DNA from: Candidatus Scalindua sediminis
Lineage (GTDB): Bacteria; Planctomycetota; Brocadiia; Brocadiales; Scalinduaceae
Length of the DNA stretch: 64,000 bases
Direction: 5' to 3'
Assembly: GCA_008636105.1 (NCBI GenBank)
Contig: VSDH01000010.1
Span: forward strand, 1 to 64,000
The translations under genes were made by a program, and so were the position numbers. The notes beneath the pieces are model-generated. The model did no database searches, was not told the origin of the DNA, and saw nothing but the letters and a program-made list of their open reading frames with translations. Positions 34,371 through 41,877 of this stretch are shown in pieces (the stretch's first letter is position 1; every line of letters starts with the position of its first letter).

Positions 34371-36080
34371 ATGACAATAAAAAGCATAAACCTAAGAAAT
34401 ATCTACTCCTTTGGAAATAATGGGACTCCTGAATTAGAGGGCTTTGCACTATTCAATCTGTTTATCGGAAAAAATGGTAGTGGGAAAAGTAATGTGTTTC
34501 GAGCATTAGTCGCTCTTGATTTGGAGATAAAATATAATAAACCATATCAAATTTCCCTATCATCCAATATTTTCAACAAATCTATCCATAAATTTAAAGG
34601 TGGAAAAAACCCACAAGAAGAAAAGAAAAAAGATAGGGATTTCAGCATAGATTTGGAGACACATACTATTCATTTTGAGGATAGCATACATATTAAAGGT
34701 GACTACGCTGAACTACAAAAATCAGTTGAACATTTTGAATTATTTAGCAGTTTTGAGCATCTAAAAGAAAAGCTTATAAAGTTGAGTACTCATCCAGATA
34801 GAGAAATTTTACTAAGTTTTGCTTTATCTTATATATTTGGGGTACCAATAAAAATTCAAAATGCTGGAATTACTGAACGTTTTATGGAAGCTAAAGGAGG
34901 CAGAACAGGTCGTTGGGTAGACTTAGGACGTGTGGGCGGTCATCCAGAACTTAATTCTTGTGCATGGGCATCTGGTTACACAGCAGTGACAAATATTCTG
35001 TCACAGTTTCTTTTGGCAGTGGAGAAGGTAATCGTATGCATAGATGAACCCGAAATTAATTTGGAACCAAGAATTATTAGAAATCTAATGCGTGTAATAT
35101 TTTGGCTAAACTCATCTTTTGATCCTCATCATGAAATTACCATGTTGTTGTTACAATGGATTGACGAGAATCAAAAGGAATTTCAATTGGATAAGAAAAA
35201 AATACAGCTCTATATCCATTATTTGGAAAATAATGTTTTTATCGGAAGACAAATATTTATCAGCTCACATTCTCCAGCTCTTATTAATCAATTTATAAGC
35301 TATAAAGATTATTGTGCTATTTATGAATTTGATGTGTGTAGTGAATTAAATAGCTATATCTCTCCTAACACCCAACAAAAAGGTGTACTTATAGAGCAAA
35401 ATTGCTTAGTTTCAGTGGTAAGAAAAATTCCTATAAATGAATATCCTCACAGTATTTTAGATAACCTTGGCGCCCATGGTTCTGATCTTCTTCAAACAAA
35501 TGGTATTATATGGGTCGAGGGACCAAGTGATGTGATTTATATTACAAAATGGCTTGAAATGTATGCAAAAGAAAACAAAAAACCAATTTTAAAGCAAGGC
35601 ATTGATTATGAGTTTCAAATGTTCGGAGGGACACTCTTGGATAGCTTGTGCCTAATAAAAAAAGGATTAAGTGAAGAAAAGGAATATAAAAAACTTGTAA
35701 GCATGTTTAGCTTTAGTAGGAATGCATTTGTAATTACCGATAGTGACGCAATAAAAAAAGATAATGGAGAAATTGTTGATCAATCTAACTTTAGAAATGC
35801 AAAAGAATTTATTGCTAACCAATTTGATGAACTTCCAGAGGGATACAACGTTGGTCTCTGGTATAAAGAAAACAATACAGAAGTTAGAACATTAGAAGAT
35901 TATCTTGATGCTGATACGATTAAGGCTGTTGGCATAAAGGTGGGGAGTCCAACAAAAAAAATATATGCGCAGAGAGTTGTTGACAGTTGGGGAGTCGATA
36001 AAAAACTTAGTGCCTTTGAGCATGAACTTGAAAAGGAAATCAAGTCCTTTGACGACACAATAAGGACTTGGAATGGATAA
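34371..36080 (+). CDS. OLD-family ATPase with TOPRIM nuclease domain (cassette 1)
   Basis: This 569-residue protein has an SMC/AAA_21-type ATPase with Walker A GKNGSGKS (33-40), Walker B CIDEPE (D225, E226) and the SSHSPALINQF switch. It is followed by a TOPRIM domain with E383 (WVEGPSD) and DxD (D457, D459). OLD-family nucleases act in phage exclusion, and similar proteins are the effectors of Gabija, PARIS and retron systems. Here it stands alone in one cassette, with no UvrD-like or other partner. The start ATG has no good Shine-Dalgarno. Target and trigger are unknown. Confidence 0.88.
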   Translation: MTIKSINLRNIYSFGNNGTPELEGFALFNLFIGKNGSGKSNVFRALVALDLEIKYNKPYQISLSSNIFNKSIHKFKGGKNPQEEKKKDRDFSIDLETHTIHFEDSIHIKGDYAELQKSVEHFELFSSFEHLKEKLIKLSTHPDREILLSFALSYIFGVPIKIQNAGITERFMEAKGGRTGRWVDLGRVGGHPELNSCAWASGYTAVTNILSQFLLAVEKVIVCIDEPEINLEPRIIRNLMRVIFWLNSSFDPHHEITMLLLQWIDENQKEFQLDKKKIQLYIHYLENNVFIGRQIFISSHSPALINQFISYKDYCAIYEFDVCSELNSYISPNTQQKGVLIEQNCLVSVVRKIPINEYPHSILDNLGAHGSDLLQTNGIIWVEGPSDVIYITKWLEMYAKENKKPILKQGIDYEFQMFGGTLLDSLCLIKKGLSEEKEYKKLVSMFSFSRNAFVITDSDAIKKDNGEIVDQSNFRNAKEFIANQFDELPEGYNVGLWYKENNTEVRTLEDYLDADTIKAVGIKVGSPTKKIYAQRVVDSWGVDKKLSAFEHELEKEIKSFDDTIRTWNG

Positions 36081-36101
36081 AATTGAAAGCTTTGGAAAGT
36101 C

Positions 36102-36182
36102 ACATAACAAAGCAAATTCACTCGGACGTCAAAAAGTGCCGCTACACTCCGCTTTTGCCACCGGTGATTTGCGACGTTAGAG
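36102..36182 (+). repeat. attC: attC site 1
   Basis: The left core ACATAAC (36102-36108) and right core GTTAGAG (36176-36182) bracket arms GCAAATTCAC and GTGATTTGC, which pair with one extrahelical base. That unpaired base gives integrase its strand choice. The variable loop is about 40 bases. It closes cassette 1. Confidence 0.9.
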
Positions 36183-36191
36183 CTCTAAAAC

Positions 36192-36971
36192 ATGGACAAA
36201 ATAACTACCGAAGAATTGGACAATCTCGAAACGGAAGAGTTGGTATCGAGAATGGATGAAGCTCTTTCTTCGCCATATTGGAGTAGAATGGGCAATAAAA
36301 TTCTCAAGCTTAATGTCTGCAGCCTATACGAATCTGCCACTGTTAAAAAGTTTGATCCTGTTTTTCAGCGTAAGGTGGCATATAAGTCTTTTGGCTTCTT
36401 GCTTCAACTCCAATATTCAGAGTTGTCCTCTTCCGCCAATTTTTTCCGTCTTCCAGAGAAAGACGAAAATGGAGCTAAGCAGATTTATTGGGCTGCACGA
36501 AATCAATGGACAATCGTCTCTAGCCGAATGGCATTTGAATATTTCATGCATTTGACCTATATGCTTGGCAGTGGTAGCGATTTCAAATCAGGGAAGAGCG
36601 CTATCAAGAAATTCAAGAACTGGCTGAAAGAGCGTGAAAACCCATACTCGTATTTTACAATTAGCGCCGCGCGGGCAATGCAATTTGATAGAAGCAAACG
36701 TAGTCCAGAGGTCCACGCCACTACAAAGTTGGTACGCCGCATATTGTTAATGACCGCAAGTGATATTGATAATGATGTTTTTCAATTAATCAACATATTA
36801 AAGAATCAATGGCAGTTCATCTTAGACATTGCGCATCAACGCGAACCCAATGGGTGGGTATCATGCGGAAATGTAGATGACGATAAAGAATGGTATGGAA
36901 TTTGGGAGTCTAAAGATTATGATGCCATTTCAAAAAAAATTGACGAAGTTTTTGTGAATTATGAAAATTGA
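36192..36971 (+). CDS. Cassette 2 protein, unknown, possibly HEPN-like
   Basis: This 259-residue, mostly helical, soluble protein starts nine bases after attC1 with no Shine-Dalgarno. I do not recognise a named family. A single R-x4-H pattern (R170-S-P-E-V-H175) resembles the HEPN ribonuclease motif, and the surrounding helices (SRMAFEYFMHLTYM before it, LVRRILLMTASDI after it) would fit such a fold. This is suggestive only. The coding region ends just before attC2. Confidence 0.7.
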   Translation: MDKITTEELDNLETEELVSRMDEALSSPYWSRMGNKILKLNVCSLYESATVKKFDPVFQRKVAYKSFGFLLQLQYSELSSSANFFRLPEKDENGAKQIYWAARNQWTIVSSRMAFEYFMHLTYMLGSGSDFKSGKSAIKKFKNWLKERENPYSYFTISAARAMQFDRSKRSPEVHATTKLVRRILLMTASDIDNDVFQLINILKNQWQFILDIAHQREPNGWVSCGNVDDDKEWYGIWESKDYDAISKKIDEVFVNYEN

Positions 36972-36979
36972 AAGGCGAG

Positions 36980-37040
36980 CTCTAACAAGCCCTTTGCAGC
37001 GGAGCGCAAAAAACCGCGCCCGCTGAAAAGCACGTTAGGT
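36980..37040 (+). repeat. attC: attC site 2
   Basis: The left core CTCTAAC (36980-36986) is the reverse complement of the cassette 2 start, and the match extends to ten bases (GAGCTCTAAC with GTTAGAGCTC). The right core is GTTAGGT (37034-37040). Arms CTTTGCAGCGG and CCGCTGAAAAG pair with an extrahelical G. A short attC of about 60 bases. Confidence 0.92.
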
Positions 37041-37071
37041 TCTGAAACTTTATTTTTTTTAAAGGGGAGTC

Positions 37072-37599
37072 ATGTCAATTAATAATAGTGAACTTTACCA
37101 ATCTAAAGGGAATTCCGTATATTTATGGAAGTTTAGATCACAAGAACTCTTTGATGCTGCTTTTCTAGTTTGGGAGGGTAAAGTAATAAGAACAAAGCTC
37201 CCGAACGGTGAAATTGATGAGACTCACGAACTGTATAGGCCAGCGCAATTATTAATGGGTATGAGTCTTGAGGTTTTGCTTAAAGGCTTAATTGTTCAAA
37301 AGAATCCTGATCTAATTGACAGTGACAAACTACCGAAAGACCTAAGCACACACTCATTAGAGAAGTTATTCGAAGATGCCAGTATTAATCTTGAGGACAA
37401 TGAAGACGAGTTGAACTTTATAAGAAAACTATCTGATGCTGTGGAGTGGGTCGCCAAATATCCAATACCTCTTCATGCGAACCACTTGAAACAGCCAAAA
37501 CATAGAAGTAGTAGTCTAATGATAAGAAATGATTTGGATTTTGAAAGGTTTAAAAAGCTCAGAACCAAAATCGAATCTTGCTTTGCCGAAGAAACCTAA
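37072..37599 (+). CDS. Cassette 3 protein, HEPN-like helical protein
   Basis: This 175-residue soluble helical protein has a good ribosome binding site (AAAGGGGAG). The segment PAQLLMGMSLEVLLKGLIVQ followed by HSLEKLF resembles the first helices of HEPN/AbiV-like proteins (A-x-SLE-LLKG ... H-L). The usual C-terminal R-x4-6-H motif was not found, so catalysis is doubtful. The stop codon (TAA at 37597-37599) lies inside the left core of attC3, so the cassette is as compact as possible. Confidence 0.75.
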   Translation: MSINNSELYQSKGNSVYLWKFRSQELFDAAFLVWEGKVIRTKLPNGEIDETHELYRPAQLLMGMSLEVLLKGLIVQKNPDLIDSDKLPKDLSTHSLEKLFEDASINLEDNEDELNFIRKLSDAVEWVAKYPIPLHANHLKQPKHRSSSLMIRNDLDFERFKKLRTKIESCFAEET

Positions 37600-37652
37600 C
37601 AAGGCAAATACAGCCGACGCAAAAAACGCACGGCTGATTTGCGACGTTATAC
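37594..37652 (+). repeat. attC: attC site 3
   Basis: The left core ACCTAAC lies at about 37594-37600 and the right core GTTATAC at 37646-37652. Arms GGCAAATACAGCCG and CGGCTGATTTGC pair almost perfectly with one extrahelical A. The left core complements the start of cassette 3 (GTTAGGTT). Confidence 0.92.
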
Positions 37653-37668
37653 CTATTAGAGAATAAAA

Positions 37669-38337
37669 ATGGATGCAGCACTGAAAAAGCAAATAACCAA
37701 ACAACTTAGTGACCTCTCAAATGAGTACAAGCAATTTCGGGCAAAGTCCCAATATGATGATGCCTCTGATGTAATTTCAAACACTGAAGTCAGGCGTTTA
37801 AAAACACAGGCGTTATCAGCTATTGAGAGATCGACCGGAAGGAACTCTGTATATTATGAGCAAGCACAGGCAGTATTAAACAAGAAAGAGCATGATTACA
37901 ATCATTTGGCTTCCTTAATAGGAATTGTTGATTCAGCAAATCAAGATATTCAAGCTGGGTACTTAAAAAGCATTGAAGAATTGATACATGGTGATGTATT
38001 CACTGATTTCTTAGAGATGGCTGAACACCTTGTTAATAGCAGTTATAAAGATGCTGCAGCAGTGATAGCTGGCAGCACATTGGAAGCACACATTAAGCAT
38101 CTCTGTTCAAAATTTCATATTCCAACTGATAATAATGGTAAAAACAAAAAAACAGATACCCTTAATTCGGAGCTAGTTAAGAACAATGTATATACCAAAT
38201 TGGATCAAAAGAATGTAACAGCATGGCTTGGTCTACGGAACAATGCAGCACATGGAGACTATCATGAATATGACAAACAACAGGTCAGGTTGCTTATAAG
38301 TAGTATTAGAGATTTCATAACTAGAAACCCTGCCTAA
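37669..38337 (+). CDS. Cassette 4 protein with C-terminal HEPN-like domain
   Basis: This 222-residue protein has a charged helical N-terminal part (1-100) and a C-terminal HEPN-like domain. The latter contains AGSTLEAHIKHLC and the R-x4-H motif R190-N-N-A-A-H195 (LGLRNNAAHGDY), the catalytic signature of many HEPN RNases in abortive infection and toxin-antitoxin systems. No cognate antitoxin (MNT or similar) lies in the cassette. A stand-alone RNase or RNA-binding defence protein is a reasonable inference. Confidence 0.8.
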   Translation: MDAALKKQITKQLSDLSNEYKQFRAKSQYDDASDVISNTEVRRLKTQALSAIERSTGRNSVYYEQAQAVLNKKEHDYNHLASLIGIVDSANQDIQAGYLKSIEELIHGDVFTDFLEMAEHLVNSSYKDAAAVIAGSTLEAHIKHLCSKFHIPTDNNGKNKKTDTLNSELVKNNVYTKLDQKNVTAWLGLRNNAAHGDYHEYDKQQVRLLISSIRDFITRNPA

Positions 38338-38347
38338 TGCAAATAAT

Positions 38348-38419
38348 GTATAACAAATCGCTGCACTGGATTCTTACTACGCTACGCTCCGTAAAAACCA
38401 GTGAGTTCAAACGTTAGAT
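38348..38419 (+). repeat. attC: attC site 4
   Basis: The left core GTATAAC (38348-38354) complements the cassette 4 start GTTATAC. The right core is GTTAGAT (38413-38419). The inner arms CACTGG and CCAGTG pair; the outer arms are less conserved than in the other sites. The loop contains TACGCTACGCTCCG. Confidence 0.85.
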
Positions 38420-38431
38420 GTTGGAGAAATA

Positions 38432-39334
38432 ATGAGTATCGGTAAAACAATAAGGATATATCTGGATGATGGCTCAGTTTCTGGAATACGTCATGCTGAG
38501 ATAGTGAACTGGACAGGACAAGCAGTTTCATCACCACGCTCAAAAATAAAATCACTCACTTCATGGAGCGAATCAAAAAAACCAGGGGTATACTTTCTTT
38601 TTGGTGTAGATGAAGAAAGCGGTGAAGATGCGGTTTACATTGGTGAGGCTGAAAATGTATTTGAAAGATTGCAGAACCACTTGGATAATAAAGATTTCTG
38701 GAATGAAGTTGTTTTCTTTACAAGTAAAGACGAAAACCTAACAAAATCACATGTTAAATATTTAGAATCGCGTTTAGTCCAACTCGCAAAGCTATCTTCG
38801 AGGCATGTAGTTTTAAATGGTAATGAACCACAGTTGCCAGTATTACCGAGAGGTGATCGCGATGCAATGGAGGAATTCATTTCAAACCTAAAAATACTAT
38901 TGGGTGTTGTAGGTTACAAGACACTTGAAAGCCTTGAGAAAAAATCTCCCAAAGACATTCTTGAACAAGATAGCATCGCTGCAATACCATTAAATGAAGA
39001 AGTCATAGAGTTAAATTTGAAAGTAAAAGGCATTAATGCCAAAGCACATTTAACTGATGAAGGTATTGTTGTTTTAGCCACATCTCATGTATCAGAAGCG
39101 GTTAAAGATAGTCTTTCTGCTGGCTATAAAAAACTCAGAGAGCAATTAATCCAAAATGGCACTCTAGAAAAATCTAACAGTGGGTATATTTTTACCAAAA
39201 ACCAGCTATTTAAAAGTCCATCACAAGCAGCAGCAATCATAGTTGGATATTCAATAAATGGGCGGCATCATTGGCAGACCACGAATGGCGTGACATTAAA
39301 ATCAATTGAAGAATCAAATATAAAAAGCATCTAA
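38432..39334 (+). CDS. GIY-YIG nuclease with DUF4357 domain (cassette 5)
   Basis: This 300-residue protein has a GIY-YIG fold at about 50-120 (GVYFLFG, VYIGEAENVFERL), with likely catalytic R79 and E112. A C-terminal DUF4357-type domain follows (about 230-300, ending SINGRHHWQTTNG). GIY-YIG/DUF4357 proteins often travel with mobile and defence loci, but their substrates are mostly unknown. A good ribosome binding site (TTGGAGAAA) lies just after the attC4 core. The stop is in the left core of attC5. Confidence 0.88.
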   Translation: MSIGKTIRIYLDDGSVSGIRHAEIVNWTGQAVSSPRSKIKSLTSWSESKKPGVYFLFGVDEESGEDAVYIGEAENVFERLQNHLDNKDFWNEVVFFTSKDENLTKSHVKYLESRLVQLAKLSSRHVVLNGNEPQLPVLPRGDRDAMEEFISNLKILLGVVGYKTLESLEKKSPKDILEQDSIAAIPLNEEVIELNLKVKGINAKAHLTDEGIVVLATSHVSEAVKDSLSAGYKKLREQLIQNGTLEKSNSGYIFTKNQLFKSPSQAAAIIVGYSINGRHHWQTTNGVTLKSIEESNIKSI

Positions 39335-39417
39335 CAAGGCAAATACACTCGGACGGCAAAAAACGCCGCTCGTTTCTCGCTCTGCTTTTTGCAGCCGGTG
39401 ATTTGCGGCGTTAGGGC
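39328..39417 (+). repeat. attC: attC site 5
   Basis: The left core CATCTAAC (39328-39335) complements the cassette 5 start GTTAGATG. The right core is GTTAGGGC (39410-39417). Arms GGCAAATACAC and GTGATTTGC pair with an extrahelical A. It is very similar to attC1 and attC3, suggesting that these cassettes were made by one integron pool. Confidence 0.92.
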
Positions 39418-39437
39418 TCGAAACAACAAATTACCTT

Positions 39438-40559
39438 ATGAAAATTGGCAGAAATCAACCTTGTTGGTGCGGTTCAGGAAAGAAATTAAAAAAATGCCAT
39501 TTGAATCGCAAAGAACAAGAAGAAATAAAACCATGGGAGGCAGCGCAAAACCTAAGAAGAGCTTTTGGGGCTAAATATTGCTCTGTCCCTGACAATCTAA
39601 AAGCTGAGTGCAAGGGGAACATCGTCAGAGCGCATACAGTCTCAAAAAGCATGAATTTGAAAAAAATTCAAAGGAACGGACATATATATGCCTTTATCCC
39701 TAGTTTCGAAAATTTAACAAAAAATAACGGAGTATTACATCCAGAGCTTTATGGCATCAATAAAGCATCAACCTTTACTGGGTTTTGTGCTCAACATGAC
39801 AAAGTAATATTTTCTCCACTTGAAGATAAAGAATTTGTTGGTAGCAAAGATCAATGCTTCCTGCTGGCATATAGAGCTCAAGCCAGAGAATATTTTACAA
39901 AAAAAAGTTCTGCAAACCTAATGGACTTTATGAAGCAGGCCGACCGAGGGAAAAGCCCTCTTGATCAACAAGACATCCAAAGTATGGTTTTTCATCACTC
40001 GCTTGGTGTTGATGCAGGAATGAGGGATGTAACAATTTATAAGAACAAATTGGATACAATTTTAAATACAAAAAACTTCAACAATATTAATGCGTTTATA
40101 ATAAATTTCCAAAAAATACCTTCAGTGTTTTGCAGTGCTGGGATTTTCCCAGAGTGTGACTTCCAAGGCAATCAATTACAAGATTTATTCGACCTAGAAA
40201 CAACTCCTGACTTGCTTACTTTTTCGACCATAGCGACAAAAAATGGTGGGGCAGTTGTCTTTTCCTGGCTGAACGATGATGACAGCAAAGGGAATTGCGA
40301 AAAATTTATAAACAGTCTCAAGACGGTAGCTCCTGAGAATATCACCAGTTCTTTAATAAGATTTTTTTTCGAATTTTGCGAAAATGTTATCATGGAACCG
40401 ACTTGGTGGGAATCGCTGGACAAACCGAAACACGAGAGTTTAGTGAACCGTCTTGCCAATGCTGCTTCCCTTTTGGAGGAAAGACAAGCAGACTGTTTAT
40501 GTACTGACAACCTAACTCTCGATGACTGGGAGTTAAGTGGAATTCAAGAAATAAAGTAA
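39438..40559 (+). CDS. Cassette 6 protein with N-terminal SEC-C zinc motif, otherwise unknown
   Basis: This 373-residue protein starts with a SEC-C metal-binding motif (RNQPCWCGSGKKLKKCH; C9, C11, C20, H21), as at the C-terminus of SecA and in many stand-alone proteins. The remainder (30-373) is not recognised; CVPDNLKAEC-like and FCAQHDK segments suggest further cysteine/histidine sites. No membrane segment. The Shine-Dalgarno is weak. It is the last cassette; its stop is five bases before attC6. Confidence 0.8.
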   Translation: MKIGRNQPCWCGSGKKLKKCHLNRKEQEEIKPWEAAQNLRRAFGAKYCSVPDNLKAECKGNIVRAHTVSKSMNLKKIQRNGHIYAFIPSFENLTKNNGVLHPELYGINKASTFTGFCAQHDKVIFSPLEDKEFVGSKDQCFLLAYRAQAREYFTKKSSANLMDFMKQADRGKSPLDQQDIQSMVFHHSLGVDAGMRDVTIYKNKLDTILNTKNFNNINAFIINFQKIPSVFCSAGIFPECDFQGNQLQDLFDLETTPDLLTFSTIATKNGGAVVFSWLNDDDSKGNCEKFINSLKTVAPENITSSLIRFFFEFCENVIMEPTWWESLDKPKHESLVNRLANAASLLEERQADCLCTDNLTLDDWELSGIQEIK

Positions 40560-40563
40560 AGAA

Positions 40564-40647
40564 GCCCTAACCAAGGTGTCAACCTGACCAGAAGATGAAA
40601 CTAGGGACAGCGACTGTTTTTCGTTGGGGTTAGTTGGAGGGTTAGAA
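40564..40647 (+). repeat. attC: attC site 6, terminal and diverged
   Basis: The left core GCCCTAAC (40564-40571) is an exact complement of the cassette 6 start GTTAGGGC. The right core GTTAGAA (40641-40647) and arms TCAACCTGACC and GGTTAGTTGGA pair imperfectly. No further cassette follows, so this marks the right end of the array. Confidence 0.75.
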
Positions 40648-40703
40648 AGGGATCTGCTATTGAGGCAGAATAACTACTTGATAAATCAATTGGCATACTC
40701 GCA

Positions 40704-40792
40704 AGAGATTCTTCGGTCGTTACTCCCTCTAGAATGACATATTGGTGCAAATCTAAATTCGTAAATCCCAAATCCCAAATCGTAAATCTAAA
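40704..40792. repeat. Dispersed repeats at right edge of the island
   Basis: 40704-40740 resembles the AGATTCTTCG...AGAATGACAT element also seen near 49073. 40751-40792 is an AT-rich array of CCCAAATC and CGTAAATC words whose last 13 bases are the inverse of 32893-32905. The stop codon of the DUF362 gene lies inside this repeat. Confidence 0.6.
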
Positions 40793-41774
40793 TACTTATT
40801 TCTTCAAAGCCCCTTAATTTAAAATCGATTTCTCCCAATCCGGCCTCATATGATTCCTGGATAAAACCTATGTCCTTACCTTCATATCCAAACATGGTGG
40901 CGCCATAGGAATCTACCGCTACCGGATCAGTACTTATTATTAATCTCCTCGCATTTTCAAAAGTATTATCAACGTCTTCTAATCTCCCCCCGGTAGGTCC
41001 ATGTCGCTTTAAAATTCTAAATGCATCTAGTACAGTAAGGTCAACCTTAACCACTTTATTGAGGTCTGCTATTTTTGGATGTATATCCTTATGAAGTGAA
41101 CCCCTATTTCCACCGACCATACCTAAAGTATTCTTAAGGGCCATGGATAAACGGGAAGTACTATGCTGCTTAGCTATAGGTACGTTAATCAAAACATCAA
41201 CTTCATCCTGGTATATTAATTCCTCATAGAACGACCATGAATTGAGTACTTTACCACCCGGAATCTTAACATCCTTAAATAGCCTTCTATTAACGAATCT
41301 GACGTCTGCTCCAGCTTCTCTTGCAGCCTTTTCAATTCCACTATTTATATACGAAGGACCTGGATTAATTGCGCAGGTATGATCAAGCACTCTTACCCTA
41401 TTGGCTCCCGCTTCTACACACATTCTGACCAAAGCGGCAACAACAAAGGGGTTTGTATTCACTGCATACTCAGGTTGCCTATCCCATGCTATGTTCGGTT
41501 TGATAACAACCTTGTCTCCCCTAGAAACTAGTTTTTCCATACCGCCGAGGGCCTTAATGCCTCTTCGCATCATTTCCTTTATAATTGAACCTTCGTCATT
41601 TTTCTCGTTCATGCCACCATGTACTACAACCAAATTCTTTCTTAATTCATTTTCCTTAAACCTCTTTAAAGTTTTCTGTCTCTCAATAGAACCTAAATAT
41701 GACAGACCATAGAGTCCTGCACCAATGGCAGCACTAGCTTTGAGAAAAGTCCTTCTTGATATTTTGTTTTTCAT
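40788..41774 (-). CDS. Tat-exported DUF362 protein
   Basis: This 328-residue protein has a twin-arginine signal at the N-terminus (SRRTFLKASAA, followed by a hydrophobic stretch). A DUF362 domain follows, with KPNIAWD, LDHTC, NVPIAKQHS, LKNTLGMVGG and DPVAVDSYG. DUF362 proteins are often encoded beside, or fused to, ferredoxin modules and are thought to act in redox reactions; no reaction is established. Here the ferredoxin module (30384-32870) lies on the same strand on the other side of the island, which suggests a split operon. It lies 103 bases after ftsY. Confidence 0.9.
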   Translation of the reverse strand: MKNKISRRTFLKASAAIGAGLYGLSYLGSIERQKTLKRFKENELRKNLVVVHGGMNEKNDEGSIIKEMMRRGIKALGGMEKLVSRGDKVVIKPNIAWDRQPEYAVNTNPFVVAALVRMCVEAGANRVRVLDHTCAINPGPSYINSGIEKAAREAGADVRFVNRRLFKDVKIPGGKVLNSWSFYEELIYQDEVDVLINVPIAKQHSTSRLSMALKNTLGMVGGNRGSLHKDIHPKIADLNKVVKVDLTVLDAFRILKRHGPTGGRLEDVDNTFENARRLIISTDPVAVDSYGATMFGYEGKDIGFIQESYEAGLGEIDFKLRGFEEISI

Positions 41775-41877
41775 AACTTAACAAAAACCATTTTGGGAAT
41801 CTTACAAGTTGTGTTTGATTGGTGATGTTTGAAAAGAGAAAACCTATTGAAAAAGGGGGGGTGAACTGTTTTTTTCA

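Larger units (their letters stand above)
34340..40641 (+). mobile_element. Integron cassette array without integrase (CALIN), six cassettes
   Basis: Six cassettes lie head to tail: 34340-36176, 36177-37034, 37035-37646, 37647-38413, 38414-39410 and 39411-40641. Each holds one forward gene and ends in an attC site. In every cassette the 7-10 bases at its start (G/TTAGAGCTC, G/TTAGGTT, G/TTATAC, G/TTAGATG, G/TTAGGGC, G/TTATGT) are the exact reverse complement of the left core of its own attC. This is the signature of cassettes circularised and inserted by IntI. No intI is present in the window. Confidence 0.92.

Noticed and set aside
36192-36971. Firm HEPN assignment for cassette 2
   Set aside because: It rests on a single R-x4-H string, which can occur by chance; left as a possibility in the feature entry.
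40564-40700. A seventh cassette after attC6
   Set aside because: No reading frame and no further attC left core complementary to GTTAGAA were found before the DUF362 gene.
32880-40800. Search for an integron integrase (intI) or other site-specific recombinase
   Set aside because: The only recombination enzyme is the HUH-type RAYT. No tyrosine recombinase frame with R-H-R-Y motifs exists on either strand, so the array is called integrase-less.
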